34,304 nt of DNA from Sphingomonadales bacterium (GTDB lineage: Bacteria > Pseudomonadota > Alphaproteobacteria > Sphingomonadales > Sphingomonadaceae): assembly GCA_028870315.1 (NCBI GenBank), contig JAGWPW010000049.1, forward strand, positions 1-34,304, read 5' to 3'. Made by a program: the position numbers and the translations under genes. This document shows positions 8,131 to 17,242 of the stretch, piece by piece (the first letter of the stretch is position 1; the number at the start of each line of letters is the position of its first letter). The notes beneath the pieces are model-generated. The model saw only the letters and a list, made by a program, of their open reading frames with translations. It had not been told where the DNA came from and ran no database searches.

Positions 8131-8846
8131 CGCCTGCCCTTGGACCCGGTCAGCGCGGTCAGCACGCCGCGCATCGTGCGCACTTCGAGGTGGTTCCAGC
8201 CGGGCTTGGTCAGCATGTTGCGCAAGGTCAGCCGGGTCGCGGCGGCGCGGGCGGGCGGAAAGAAATAGTCGCGCGCGTCAAGCTCTGCCTCGAAATGGCT
8301 GATCAGCCCTTCGAGCTCGGCCTGCGGCGCGGGCGGCAGCAGCGCTTGGGCCGAGGGCTGGGCAAGGCCGCTGGCGAGCTTCGACCATTCATAGGCACAC
8401 AGGATCACCGCCTGCGCGAGATTGAGCGAGGCAAAGGCGGGGTTGACCGGCACCGTCACGATCGCCCGCGCGAGCGCGACATCGCCGGTTTCGAGCCCGG
8501 CGCGTTCGGGGCCGAAGACGATCGCTGCGCGCCCTTCGGCGCCATGGATCGCGCGCGCCGTCGCCTCGGGGGTAAGCACCGGCTTGGTGACGCCGCGCTT
8601 GCGCACCGTGGTCGCATAGACATGCGTGCAATCACCCGTTGCCTCGGCGAGCGTTTCATGGACCCGCGCGCCCGCCAGCACCGCGTCGGCGCCCGCCGCT
8701 GCCGGGCCGGCGGCGGGATTGGGCCACCCGTCGCGCGGGGCAACCAGACGCATCTCGGTCAGCCCGAAGTTGAGCATCGCCCGCGCCGCCTTGCCGATGT
8801 TCTCGCCAAGCTGCGGGCGGACAAGGACGATGACCGGCGGGGTCAT
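8127..8846 (-). CDS. trmJ: tRNA (cytidine/uridine-2'-O-)-methyltransferase, TrmJ type
   Basis: A 239-residue SPOUT (SpoU) methyltransferase. The order of motifs is LVRPQLGENIGKAARAMLNFG (motif 1, substrate and SAM-knot start), IVFGPERAGL (motif 2) and NPAFASLNLAQAV (motif 3), which together are characteristic of TrmJ, the enzyme that 2'-O-methylates position 32 of tRNAs. The C-terminal extension of about 80 residues (EWSKLASG onward) also fits TrmJ rather than short TrmL. The start is the ATG at 8846; a TTG two codons earlier is less likely. It is the last gene of the rpiB-glyA-nrdR-trmJ run and converges on btaB with overlapping stops. Confidence 0.87.
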   Translation of the reverse strand: MTPPVIVLVRPQLGENIGKAARAMLNFGLTEMRLVAPRDGWPNPAAGPAAAGADAVLAGARVHETLAEATGDCTHVYATTVRKRGVTKPVLTPEATARAIHGAEGRAAIVFGPERAGLETGDVALARAIVTVPVNPAFASLNLAQAVILCAYEWSKLASGLAQPSAQALLPPAPQAELEGLISHFEAELDARDYFFPPARAAATRLTLRNMLTKPGWNHLEVRTMRGVLTALTGSKGRR

Positions 8847-8877
8847 CGGCAAAGGCTTTTGCGCCGGTGCGCGGCCG

Positions 8878-9360
8878 TCACGTCTCGCCCACTTCGCGCA
8901 CGCTGCTGGCGAATTCCTCGAAATCGCGCGCCTCGCTGAAATCGCGATAGACCGAGGCGAAGCGGATATAGGCGACGCTGTCGAGCTGGCGCAGCCCTTC
9001 CATCACCATCTCGCCGATCGCCGCCGAGGCGACCTCGCTTTCGCCCAGCGTCTCGATCTGGCGCTGCACGCCCGAGACGAGCTGGTCGAGCCGCTCCTGC
9101 GCGACCCCGCGCTTGCGGCAGGCGAGCGCGACCGACTGCTCGATCTTGGCGCGGTCGAAGGGTTCGCGCCGCGGCTCGCCGCCGTCGGCATGGGCGCTCG
9201 CCTTGACCACGGTGATATCGCGAAGCTGGACGCGCTCGAAGGTGGTGAAGCGCGCGCCGCAGCTCTCGCACTGCCGGCGGCGGCGGATTGCGGTATTGTC
9301 CTCGGTCGGACGCGAATCCTTCACCTGGCTGTCGTCATGGGCACAGAACGGGCAGCGCAT
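8878..9360 (-). CDS. nrdR: Transcriptional repressor NrdR
   Basis: NrdR is an ATP/dATP-sensing zinc-ribbon repressor of ribonucleotide reductase genes. The 160-residue protein begins MRCPFC and has a second pair RQCESC, giving a four-cysteine zinc ribbon (Cys3, Cys6, Cys31, Cys34). The following ATP-cone domain includes [20 protein letters not shown] and later [13 protein letters not shown], the typical NrdR ending. Length matches the family (150-170). It lies 101 bases after glyA and 31 bases before trmJ on the same strand; glyA-nrdR linkage is common in proteobacteria. No nrd gene is in the window. Confidence 0.95.
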   Translation of the reverse strand: MRCPFCAHDDSQVKDSRPTEDNTAIRRRRQCESCGARFTTFERVQLRDITVVKASAHADGGEPRREPFDRAKIEQSVALACRKRGVAQERLDQLVSGVQRQIETLGESEVASAAIGEMVMEGLRQLDSVAYIRFASVYRDFSEARDFEEFASSVREVGET

Positions 9361-9440
9361 GGATCAGGACGCTTCGGCAACGAGCGGGCTTGGGCCTCGC
9401 CCCCCTTGCCTGTTCCTGTCGGCGCACCGTTCGCCGCTGC

Positions 9441-9460
9441 GCGAGGACCATGGCCCTCGC
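9441..9460 (-). other. Hairpin in the glyA-nrdR gap
   Basis: A 20-base inverted repeat with arms GCGAGG and CCTCGC around a CCATGG core, starting one base after the glyA stop codon. No T-run follows on the minus strand, so it is more likely an mRNA-stabilising or processing hairpin than a full terminator. Confidence 0.4.
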
Positions 9461-9461
9461 A

Positions 9462-10775
9462 TCAATATTCCAGTCCCTGATAGATCGGGAAGCGTGCGCA
9501 CAGCTCCTCGGCGCGGCGGCGCACCGACGCTTCGGCCTGCGCGTCGCCCGCCTCGCCATTGCGGCGCAGGCCCTCGACCACCTCGGCGATCCATTCACCG
9601 ATCTGGCTGAACTCCTCCTCGCCGAAGCCGCGGGTGGTGCCCGCGGGCGTGCCAAGGCGGATGCCCGAAGTGACGAAGGGCTTTTCGGGATCGTTGGGAA
9701 TGCCGTTCTTGTTGCAGGTGATCGCGGCGCGGTCGAGCGCCTTTTCGGCATGCTTGCCCTTGGCATTGAACGGCCGCAGATCGACGAGCATCAGATGATT
9801 GTCGGTGCCGCCCGAGACGATGCCGAGCCCGCAGGCCATGAGGCTTGCGGCCAGCGCCCTTGCATTGGCCTGGACCGCGCGCGCATAGACCTTGAATTCG
9901 GGGGTCATCGCCTCGGCGAAGGCGACCGCCTTGGCGGCGATGGTATGCACCAGCGGTCCGCCTTGCAGCCCGGGGAAGATCGCGCTGTTGATCTTTTTGG
10001 CGATACCCTCGTCGTTGGTCAGGATGATGCCCGAACGCGGGCCGCGCAGACTCTTGTGCGTCGTCGTCGTCGTGACATGCGCGTAAGGCACCGGCGAGAG
10101 ATGGACGCCGCCCGCGACAAGGCCCGAGAAATGGCTCATGTCGGCCATCAGCCAGGCGCCGACCTCATCGGCGATCTCGCGGAAGCGCGGGAAATCCCAG
10201 AAGCGCGAATAGGCGGTGCCGCCGCAGATGATGAGCTTGGGCTTGTGCTCGCGCGCGAGACGCGCGACCTCGTCCATGTCGATGAGATGGTCATCGGGGC
10301 GCACGCCATAGGCAATGGGTTTGAACCATTTGCCGCTCATGTTGACCGGCGAGCCATGCGTCAGATGGCCACCGGCATTGAGGTCGAGCCCCATGAAACT
10401 GTCGCCGGGCTGGAGCAGCGCGAGGAACACCGCCTGGTTCATCTGGCTCCCGGAATTGGGCTGGACGTTGGCGAAGCCCGCACCGAACAGCGCCTTGGCG
10501 CGCTCGATCGCCAGCGTTTCGATCTCGTCGACATATTCGCAGCCGCCGTAATAGCGCTTGCCCGGATAGCCCTCGGCATATTTGTTGGTGAGGATCGAGC
10601 CCGATGCTTCGAGCACCGCGCGGCTGCAGATGTTCTCGCTGGCGATCAGCTCGATGAAATCGCGCTGGCGGGTCAGTTCCTTAGCCACCCAGCCCGCGAT
10701 CTCGGGATCGCGCGCGGCAAGGCCGTCGGTGAAGAAGCCGCGCGGGGTGACGGCGGTCAGCGTCCGGGTGGTCAT
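9462..10775 (-). CDS. glyA: Serine hydroxymethyltransferase
   Basis: This 437-residue PLP enzyme interconverts serine and glycine and charges tetrahydrofolate with a one-carbon unit. The PLP lysine lies in [16 protein letters not shown] (Lys241). Other family blocks are [56 protein letters not shown] and [12 protein letters not shown]. Length is slightly above the usual 415-430 because of a short N-terminal extension ([15 protein letters not shown]). The ATG overlaps the rpiB stop by 4 bases, so the pair is coupled. Confidence 0.97.
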   Translation of the reverse strand: MTTRTLTAVTPRGFFTDGLAARDPEIAGWVAKELTRQRDFIELIASENICSRAVLEASGSILTNKYAEGYPGKRYYGGCEYVDEIETLAIERAKALFGAGFANVQPNSGSQMNQAVFLALLQPGDSFMGLDLNAGGHLTHGSPVNMSGKWFKPIAYGVRPDDHLIDMDEVARLAREHKPKLIICGGTAYSRFWDFPRFREIADEVGAWLMADMSHFSGLVAGGVHLSPVPYAHVTTTTTHKSLRGPRSGIILTNDEGIAKKINSAIFPGLQGGPLVHTIAAKAVAFAEAMTPEFKVYARAVQANARALAASLMACGLGIVSGGTDNHLMLVDLRPFNAKGKHAEKALDRAAITCNKNGIPNDPEKPFVTSGIRLGTPAGTTRGFGEEEFSQIGEWIAEVVEGLRRNGEAGDAQAEASVRRRAEELCARFPIYQGLEY

Positions 10776-11242
10776 GCGGTTTCAGCCTTCATCGCGCAGG
10801 CCCCGGCGATCGCGGGGTGGGAGAGCTTGGCGACGCGGCGCTGGTGGCGCTCGCCGGCAAAGGCGGTGGAAAGAAAGGCCTCGATGCAGGCCCTGGCCAT
10901 GTCGGCGCCGATCAGCCGCGCGCCGAGCGCGATGACATTGGCATCGTTGTGCGAGCGGGCAAGCCGCGCCGACAGCGGCTCGGCGACCTGCGCGCAACGC
11001 GCGCCGGGATGGCGGTTGACGGCGATGGCGATGCCGATCCCCGAGCCGCACAGCGCGATGCCGCGCTCGGCCCGGCCCTCGGCGATGTGGTTGGCGATGG
11101 CATAGCCGTAATCGGGGTAATCGACCGAGGCCTCGCTGTCCGATCCGAGATCAGTGACCTCGTGCCCCTGTTCGGCAAGCCACTGCGCCAGCTCGCGCTT
11201 GAGCGAAAAGGCGGCGTGGTCGGATGCGATGGCAATGCGCAT
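10772..11242 (-). CDS. rpiB: Ribose-5-phosphate isomerase B
   Basis: RpiB interconverts ribose-5-phosphate and ribulose-5-phosphate. The 156-residue sequence starts [15 protein letters not shown], with the substrate-binding DHAA motif, and has the active-site cysteine block [20 protein letters not shown] and [13 protein letters not shown], all typical of the RpiB/LacAB family. It is the first gene of the minus-strand run; AGAG lies 7 bases before the ATG. The pairing with glyA and nrdR links pentose phosphate supply to nucleotide and one-carbon metabolism, which is an inference from context. Confidence 0.94.
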   Translation of the reverse strand: MRIAIASDHAAFSLKRELAQWLAEQGHEVTDLGSDSEASVDYPDYGYAIANHIAEGRAERGIALCGSGIGIAIAVNRHPGARCAQVAEPLSARLARSHNDANVIALGARLIGADMARACIEAFLSTAFAGERHQRRVAKLSHPAIAGACAMKAETA

Positions 11243-11385
11243 GGCGGATCTCTTCGGGTCCGGCGTCGCGGCCGGGCTGGCGGGGGACTCAACGGGGCTC
11301 CCTTACTGCGCATTTGTCGCGAGCGCGAAGCGGTTTTTGCCGGCAATCAACATCGCTGCTGCGACAAAAGGTGACGAGATGCGAT

Positions 11386-11414
11386 TTGACTGCAACAAGC
11401 GTGCGGAACATGCG
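11386..11414 (+). promoter_or_regulatory. Candidate sigma-70 promoter of the RND efflux operon
   Basis: TTGACT, a 17-base spacer and CATGCG lie about 75 bases before the start of the adaptor gene. The element has the same hexamers and spacing as the candidate rpsD promoter at 6142-6170 on the other strand. No regulator gene or obvious operator is next to it. Confidence 0.4.
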
Positions 11415-11488
11415 CGACGCGAAACCGTTGTGGTGCGCAGGGCTTTTGGCCGCCACCGCCGGCTTCAGTGGGGCAACCGGAGATTTGG

Positions 11489-12697
11489 ATGGCGATGGAG
11501 CGACGCCGGCGGCATATCGTGTTCGGTGTGCTTGCAGCGCTGGCCGCCGTCCTGCTGGGGTGGGGGATTTTTCACCGCCCGGAGGCGCCTGCCGCGTCGC
11601 CGCCCGCGGTGCCGGTGGTGGTGCAAGCCGCCGTCATTCGCGATTTCGCCACCAGCACGCGCGCGATCGGCGCGGCGCGGGCCTGGACCAGCGACACGAT
11701 CTACGCGCAGGTCAGCGGCCGGCTGATCCGCGTCGCCTTCCGCGAGGGCAGCGAGGTCCATGCCGGCGACGTTCTCGCCGAGGTCGATCCCGCGCCCTAT
11801 CGCGCCGTGCTTCTCCAGCAGCTTGGCACGCTGCACCGCGACGAGGCGCTGCTGGCCGAGGCGCGGCTCAATCTCAGGCGCTACCAGCTTCTCGCGCAGC
11901 AGGATTCGATCGCCCGCCAGACCTATGAGGACCAGAAGGCCGCGGTCGCGCAGGCGCAGGGCACGGTCGAACTCGACGAGGGGCTGGTGGCTGCCGCCCG
12001 GGTCAATCTCGACTGGTGCAAGATCCGCGCGCCGATCACCGGCCGTGCGGGAGTGCGGCTGGTCGATGTCGGCAATCTCGTCAGCGCCGGCGGCTCGACC
12101 GCGAGCACCGCCGCCACCGCCGCTGCCACCAGCAACGCGCCGGCGGCGAGCCAGACGGGTACCGGCATCCTCGTCATCAACCAGATCGTGCCGATCGCGG
12201 TGACCTTCACCCTGCCCGAGGACGAGTTTTCGCATATGCGGCGGATTTCCAGCGGGTTCCGCGCGCCGCTCGCGGTCGAGGCGACCAGCCAGGAGAACGG
12301 GGCGGTGCTCGGCGAGGGGCAGGTCGCGATCGCCGACAATGCGGTCGATCCCGCGACCGGCACCGTCGAGCTCAAGGCGCGTTTCGAAAATCGCGAACGC
12401 CGGCTGTGGCCGGGGCAGTTCGTCAATGTGAAGCTTGCCGGCGAGACGCTGGCGCATGTCACGGTGATCCCGCTGATCGCGGTCAACCGCGGGCCGCAGG
12501 GCAGCTTCGTCTTCGTCGTCGGACGCGACCGGACGGTGGCGATGCGGCCGGTCGTGGTGCTGGCGAGCGAGGGTGGCGAGGCGGCGATCGGCCGCGGGCT
12601 CCAGCCCGGCGAACGCGTCGTCACCGACGGACAGATGGCGCTGCGGCCGGGCGCGCGGGTGCGCCTGGTCCAGCCCGGGGGTGCGCCGGGGGCGTGA
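11489..12697 (+). CDS. RND efflux periplasmic adaptor subunit (membrane fusion protein)
   Basis: This 402-residue adaptor would join an inner-membrane RND pump to an outer-membrane channel. After an arginine-rich start there is one membrane segment (about residues 9-28), then the split lipoyl domain (IYAQVSGRLIRVAFREGSEVHAGD and IRAPITGRAGV), an alpha-helical hairpin between them, a beta-barrel (VPIAVTFTLPEDEF) and a membrane-proximal domain. The sequence is most like MdtA. A low-complexity Ala/Ser/Thr stretch at about residues 201-224 appears inserted in the loop after the second lipoyl half. The ATG is chosen because GGAG lies 6 bases upstream; a GTG at 11468 has no such site. It overlaps the permease gene by 4 bases (GTGA). 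Confidence 0.92.
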   Translation: MAMERRRRHIVFGVLAALAAVLLGWGIFHRPEAPAASPPAVPVVVQAAVIRDFATSTRAIGAARAWTSDTIYAQVSGRLIRVAFREGSEVHAGDVLAEVDPAPYRAVLLQQLGTLHRDEALLAEARLNLRRYQLLAQQDSIARQTYEDQKAAVAQAQGTVELDEGLVAAARVNLDWCKIRAPITGRAGVRLVDVGNLVSAGGSTASTAATAAATSNAPAASQTGTGILVINQIVPIAVTFTLPEDEFSHMRRISSGFRAPLAVEATSQENGAVLGEGQVAIADNAVDPATGTVELKARFENRERRLWPGQFVNVKLAGETLAHVTVIPLIAVNRGPQGSFVFVVGRDRTVAMRPVVVLASEGGEAAIGRGLQPGERVVTDGQMALRPGARVRLVQPGGAPGA

Positions 12698-15600
12698 ACA
12701 TCTCGCGGATTTTCATCGCGCGTCCGGTGGCGACGGCGCTGCTCGCGATCGCGGTGCTGCTGATCGGCACGGTCGCCTATCTGAGCCTGCCGGTGGCGCC
12801 GCTTCCCAATGTCGATTTCCCGACGGTGCAGGTCAATGCCGCGCTGCCCGGCGCGAGCGCGGTCACCATGGCGTCGAATGTGGCAACCCCGCTCGAACGC
12901 CAGTTCTCGGCGATCCCGGGGATCACCCAGATGACCTCGTCGTCGTCGCTCGGCACCACCGGGATCACGCTGCAATTCCAGCTCAACCAGACGATGGAAT
13001 CGGATTTCCAGCAGGTCCAGGCGGCGATCAACGCGGCGAGCGCGCAATTGCCCTCGAACCTGCCGGCGCAGCCGACGATCCGCCGGGTCAACCCGTCCGA
13101 CGCGCCGATCATGGTGCTGACGATGAGTTCGGATACGCTGCCGCTCGACCAGGTCGATAATTATGCCGACATCATCTTCTCGCAGCAGGTCTCGCGAATC
13201 CAGGGGGTGGGGCTTGTCACCATCGGCGGTGAGCAGAAGCCGGCGGTGCGCATCCGCCTCGATCCGCGCAAGATCGCCGCGCGCGGGCTGCAATACGACA
13301 ATGTGCGCGCCGCGATCGTGGCCCAGACGACCAACCAGCCCAAGGGCGCCTTCACCGGGCCCAAGCAGGCGCTGACCGTCTATGCCAACGACCAGATCCT
13401 CGATGCGCAGGGCTGGAAGAACCTGATCGTCGGCTATTCGAAAGGCGCGCCGATCCGGATTTCGGACATCGGCGATGCGGTGCAAAGCGTCGAGAACGAC
13501 CAGATCATGGCCTATGCCGCGCCCGGCCGGGGCAATGCCGATCCCGCCTTCAAGCCGGGGCAGACGATCCTCCTCGTCGTCTTCAAGCAGCCCGGCGCCA
13601 ATGTCATCGATACGGTGCGGATGATCAAGGCGGCGCTGCCGCAGATGGAGCGCAGCATCCCGCCCGGGATCACCGTTCATATCCTGCGCGACGGCACCCA
13701 GACCATCCAGGCGTCGGTGTTCGACGTCGAGAAGACCCTGCTGATCACCATGGCGCTGGTGGTGATCGTCATCTTCCTGTTCCTGCTCGACCTGCGCGCG
13801 ACGCTGATCCCGAGCGCGGTGATCCCGCTGGCGCTGCTCGGCGCGACGGGCTTCCTCTATCTCGCCGGCGACACGCTCGACAATCTGTCGCTGATGGCGC
13901 TCAGCATCGCGGTCGGTTTTGTCGTCGATGACGCGATCGTCATGGTCGAGGTGATCTGGAAGCATCTCGAACGCGGCGAAAAGCCGCTTGCCGCCGCGCT
14001 CGCCGGTTCGGGCGAGGTCGGCTTCACCGTGCTCGCGATCTCGATCTCGCTGATCGCGGTGTTCACCCCGCTGATGTTCATGAGCGGCATCGTCGGGCTG
14101 TTGATGCGCGAGTTCGCGGTGGCGCTGAGCGCGGCGGTGATCATGTCGGTGATCCTGTCACTGTCCTTCACCGCGATGCTGTGCGGCCAGTTCCTCAAGC
14201 CGCCGCATCCGCACCGCCACCGCATTGTCCAGGCGCTCGATCGCGGATTCCATCGGCTGGAGAAAAGCTATGAACGCGGGCTGGATCGGGTCATGCGCCA
14301 CCGGCTGGCGACGCTGATCGTCTTTCTCGTCTCGCTCTCGCTCGCCATCGGCATGTATGCGACCGCGCGGACTGGCTTCTTTCCGCAGCAGGATACCGGC
14401 TTTCTCGGCGGGGTGCTGCTGACATCGCAGGACGCCTCGATCGCCAAAATGCGCGAGAAGATCGAGGCGGTGACGCAGGTCATCGATTCGGACCCCGCGG
14501 TCGCGGGCACCGGGGTGTTCGTCGGCATCAACAGCACCAGCCAGGCGATGCTGTTCATCCAGTTGAAGCCGCGCGACGAGCGCAGCGCCGATGCCGATCA
14601 GATCATCGCCCGGCTGCGCCCCCGGCTCGAGCGCGTCGTCGGCGCGCAGACCTTCCTGCAATCGCGTCAGGACATCAATATCGGCGGGCGGCTGGGCCAG
14701 GCGCAATATCAGTACACACTGTCCGATTCCAGTCTCGACGAGCTCAACGCCTGGGCGCCGAGGCTGCTCGCGGCGATGCAGAAGCTGCCTGAACTGAAGG
14801 ATGTCAGCTCGGACCAGCGGTCGAAGGGCGGCGCGCTCAACCTCACCATCGACCGCGATGCCGCGGCGCGCTTCGGCATCACCCCGACCGCGATCGACAA
14901 CGCGATCTACGGCATGATCGGCCAGGACGAGGTGACGCAGTATTTCACCCAGCAGAACAGCTACCATCTCGTCGTCGAGGCGTTGCCCGAGCTTCAGGCC
15001 GACCCCGGCCTTCTGAACTGGATATATCTGCTCTCGCCGATCACCGGCAAGACCGTGCCGCTGTCGCTGTTCGTCCATGCAACGCCCGGCACCAATCTCG
15101 TCACGGTCAATCATCAGGGCGAGTATCCGGCGGCGACACTGTCGTTCAATCTCGCGCCGGGCACCTCGCTGAGCGAGGCGACCGCGGCGATCACGAAACA
15201 GCAGAGCGATCTCGGTGCCCCGCCGACGCTGACCGGCTCGTTCCAGGGCAACGCCCAGGCCTTCCAGGAATCGCTGTCCTCCGAGCCGGTGCTGATCCTT
15301 GCCGCGCTGATCGCGGTCTATGTGATTTTGGGGGTGCTTTACGAGAGCTTCATCCACCCGCTGACTATTCTTTCGACGCTGCCCTCGGCCGGGGTCGGTG
15401 CGCTGCTTGCGCTGCGCTTCGCGGGCTTCGACCTCAACGTCATCGGCATCATCGCGATCATCCTCCTCATCGGCATCGTCAAGAAGAACGGGATCATGAT
15501 CGTCGATGTCGCGATGCGGCTCGAACGCGAGGAGGCGTTGAGCGCCGAGGAAGCGGCGACCCGGGCCTCGATCGAGCGCTTCCGCCCGATCCTGATGACC

Positions 15601-15828
15601 ACCGCCTGCGCCATGCTCGGTGGCTTGCCGATGATCCTGATGGGCGGCACCGGCTCCGAATTCCGCCGGCCGCTCGGCTATGCGATCGTCGGCGGGCTGG
15701 CGGTGAGCCAGGTGCTGACCCTGTTCACGACGCCGGTGATCTATACCTACCTCGACCGGCTGCGGCGCCGGCCGCGCGACGAGGGCGAGGGCAGGGCGCG
15801 ATCGAAACCGGCACCCGCCCCGATCTGA
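12694..15828 (+). CDS. RND multidrug efflux permease, MdtB/MdtC-like
   Basis: A 1044-residue hydrophobe/amphiphile efflux (HAE1) transporter that uses proton influx to expel substrates from the periplasm and inner membrane. It starts NISRIFIARPVATALL, the standard RND N-terminus. Transmembrane helix 4 carries the proton-relay aspartates in GFVVDDAIVMVEV (Asp412-Asp413). A later helix has LLIGIVKKNGIMIVDVAMRLER, typical of the MdtB/MdtC branch rather than AcrB. Two large periplasmic loops follow TM1 and TM7. MdtB and MdtC normally form a mixed trimer; only one permease is encoded here, so it is presumably homotrimeric. No outer-membrane factor gene is adjacent. The GTG start overlaps the adaptor stop. 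Confidence 0.95.
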   Translation: MNISRIFIARPVATALLAIAVLLIGTVAYLSLPVAPLPNVDFPTVQVNAALPGASAVTMASNVATPLERQFSAIPGITQMTSSSSLGTTGITLQFQLNQTMESDFQQVQAAINAASAQLPSNLPAQPTIRRVNPSDAPIMVLTMSSDTLPLDQVDNYADIIFSQQVSRIQGVGLVTIGGEQKPAVRIRLDPRKIAARGLQYDNVRAAIVAQTTNQPKGAFTGPKQALTVYANDQILDAQGWKNLIVGYSKGAPIRISDIGDAVQSVENDQIMAYAAPGRGNADPAFKPGQTILLVVFKQPGANVIDTVRMIKAALPQMERSIPPGITVHILRDGTQTIQASVFDVEKTLLITMALVVIVIFLFLLDLRATLIPSAVIPLALLGATGFLYLAGDTLDNLSLMALSIAVGFVVDDAIVMVEVIWKHLERGEKPLAAALAGSGEVGFTVLAISISLIAVFTPLMFMSGIVGLLMREFAVALSAAVIMSVILSLSFTAMLCGQFLKPPHPHRHRIVQALDRGFHRLEKSYERGLDRVMRHRLATLIVFLVSLSLAIGMYATARTGFFPQQDTGFLGGVLLTSQDASIAKMREKIEAVTQVIDSDPAVAGTGVFVGINSTSQAMLFIQLKPRDERSADADQIIARLRPRLERVVGAQTFLQSRQDINIGGRLGQAQYQYTLSDSSLDELNAWAPRLLAAMQKLPELKDVSSDQRSKGGALNLTIDRDAAARFGITPTAIDNAIYGMIGQDEVTQYFTQQNSYHLVVEALPELQADPGLLNWIYLLSPITGKTVPLSLFVHATPGTNLVTVNHQGEYPAATLSFNLAPGTSLSEATAAITKQQSDLGAPPTLTGSFQGNAQAFQESLSSEPVLILAALIAVYVILGVLYESFIHPLTILSTLPSAGVGALLALRFAGFDLNVIGIIAIILLIGIVKKNGIMIVDVAMRLEREEALSAEEAATRASIERFRPILMTTACAMLGGLPMILMGGTGSEFRRPLGYAIVGGLAVSQVLTLFTTPVIYTYLDRLRRRPRDEGEGRARSKPAPAPI

Positions 15829-15851
15829 TCCTGCGCCGGGCGTTGCGCCGT

Positions 15852-15875
15852 CGCATCGCTTTGTGACACGATGCG
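15852..15875. other. Hairpin between convergent permease and glycosyltransferase genes
   Basis: CGCATCG and CGATGCG form a 7-base inverted repeat around a 10-base loop, directly abutting the stop codon of the minus-strand gene. It could act as a weak two-way terminator, but there is no convincing T-run on either side. Confidence 0.35.
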
Positions 15876-17168
15876 CTAGCGCCAGCTTTTGAGCCACATC
15901 CAATGTTCGAAGCTGCTGCGGCCGGCATGCAGCGGGGCGGCGGCAAGGATCGGGTAGAACCAGCCGAACAGGCCCATCGCCAAGGCGAGCGCGGCCGGGG
16001 CGAGCCAGCGGATCAGATCGGCGCGCTGCCACAGCCGATCGAGCGCCAGCGCAAGCGCCGCCATCAGAAAGCTCGACGGCAGCAGATAGTGATAATAGAA
16101 CTGCACCGGCTTGGCGGCGATCAGCCAGAGCGCAAGGCTGGCGAAGAACAGGGCCGCCGCCATCGCCGCATCCGCCCGGCCCCGCCAGCCGGCCCACAGG
16201 CACCACACGATCGCCGGCAACCCGGCAAGCATGGTGAAGGGGTTGCCGATCAGCACGATCCCGCGCCAGGCACCGTCGGTGTTCTCGTAAAGATACCAGA
16301 TCGCCCGCCAGTTCGCGATCCACTGGTACCACACGCTCTGGTAGGGGTGATGGGTTCGCACGCTTTCCTGAAGCGCGAACATCGTGTGATGCCAGGCAAG
16401 CAACATCAGCGGGCTGAGCGGCTGCGGACGGTAGAAGAAGGCCGGCAGAAAGGTCAGCCAATAGATCGCGAGCGGCACCGAGGTTAGCCAGAACAGCACT
16501 TCGGTCAGCGAAAGCGCCGGAAAGGGTGGTGGATGCCGCAAGGCCCTGCCGCCCGCCGTCTCGCGCCACGGTGCTCGGCGAAGCACGCGCACGCCCGATA
16601 GTGCGATGACCAGCGCGCCGAGCACCGGCGCCACGCTCCATTTCGCGCCGAGCGCCAGGCCAAGGCTCACGCCCGCGATCGCAAGCCGCCAGCGCGCCTG
16701 CTTCGCCCGCCGCGCCGCCGCCGCGACCTGCCACAGCGCGATCATCGCAAAGCCCGCCATTGCCATGTCGAGCATGGCGATCCGGCTTTGCACGAACCAC
16801 AGGAAATCGCTGGCCAGCAGGATCATGCCGGCGATCGCCGCGAAACGTTGCAGGCTTGCCCACCACAAGGCACGGCCAAAGGCGAAAAGGCCGAGCGCGC
16901 CGATGAGCGCGCTTGGCAGCCGCCAGCCGAGCGGACGGTCGCCGAACAGGCGGATGCCGGCGGCGATCAGTTCCTTGCCGACCAGCGGATGTTCGGCATT
17001 GGCCAGACGCAGCACCAGCAGCGATCGCGCCGCCGGCACATAATGGACCTCGTCGAAATACATCTTGGTGGGGATGGCGAGGTGCCAGCCGGCGAGCAGC
17101 GCGAACAGCAGCGCGAGCGCGACGCACCAGCCCAGCGGATCCTTTGCGCGCTCATCGGCCTGCTTCAT
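15876..17168 (-). CDS. PMT-type membrane glycosyltransferase (GT39-like)
   Basis: A 430-residue polytopic membrane protein resembling the protein O-mannosyltransferase (GT39/PMT) family, which transfers a sugar from a polyprenyl-phosphate carrier on the outer face of the inner membrane. The first hydrophobic segment (about residues 14-32) is followed by a periplasmic loop with KMYFDEVHYVPAARSL, where Asp39-Glu40 matches the catalytic DE motif, and EHPLVGKELIA, matching the HPP/K segment of this family. Many further hydrophobic helices follow. The acceptor could be a protein or a lipid-linked glycan; nothing nearby decides this. It is transcribed away from metZ with only 74 bases between the starts. 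Confidence 0.82.
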   Translation of the reverse strand: MKQADERAKDPLGWCVALALLFALLAGWHLAIPTKMYFDEVHYVPAARSLLVLRLANAEHPLVGKELIAAGIRLFGDRPLGWRLPSALIGALGLFAFGRALWWASLQRFAAIAGMILLASDFLWFVQSRIAMLDMAMAGFAMIALWQVAAAARRAKQARWRLAIAGVSLGLALGAKWSVAPVLGALVIALSGVRVLRRAPWRETAGGRALRHPPPFPALSLTEVLFWLTSVPLAIYWLTFLPAFFYRPQPLSPLMLLAWHHTMFALQESVRTHHPYQSVWYQWIANWRAIWYLYENTDGAWRGIVLIGNPFTMLAGLPAIVWCLWAGWRGRADAAMAAALFFASLALWLIAAKPVQFYYHYLLPSSFLMAALALALDRLWQRADLIRWLAPAALALAMGLFGWFYPILAAAPLHAGRSSFEHWMWLKSWR

Positions 17169-17242
17169 GGCACGGCGATAGGGGGCGGTGTTGCCCTGCG
17201 CAACGGCTTGCCCTGCCGGGGCCGCCGCCCTAGAGCCGCGCC

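Noticed and set aside
9288..11105. 605-residue open frame on the plus strand
   Set aside because: It is antisense to glyA and rpiB and is only a GC-bias shadow.
12016..12693. N-terminal extension of the RND permease frame
   Set aside because: It overlaps the adaptor gene in another frame. The permease N-terminus NISRIFIARP begins right after the GTG at 12694.
14158..17127. 989-residue open frame on the minus strand
   Set aside because: It runs antisense to the RND permease and in another frame over the glycosyltransferase gene. Its composition is Arg/Asp/His-rich, as expected for a high-GC shadow frame, and shows no domain.
17169..17242. SAM riboswitch ahead of metZ
   Set aside because: Alphaproteobacterial methionine genes often carry SAM-II elements, but this 74-base GC-rich gap lacks the conserved pseudoknot sequences.
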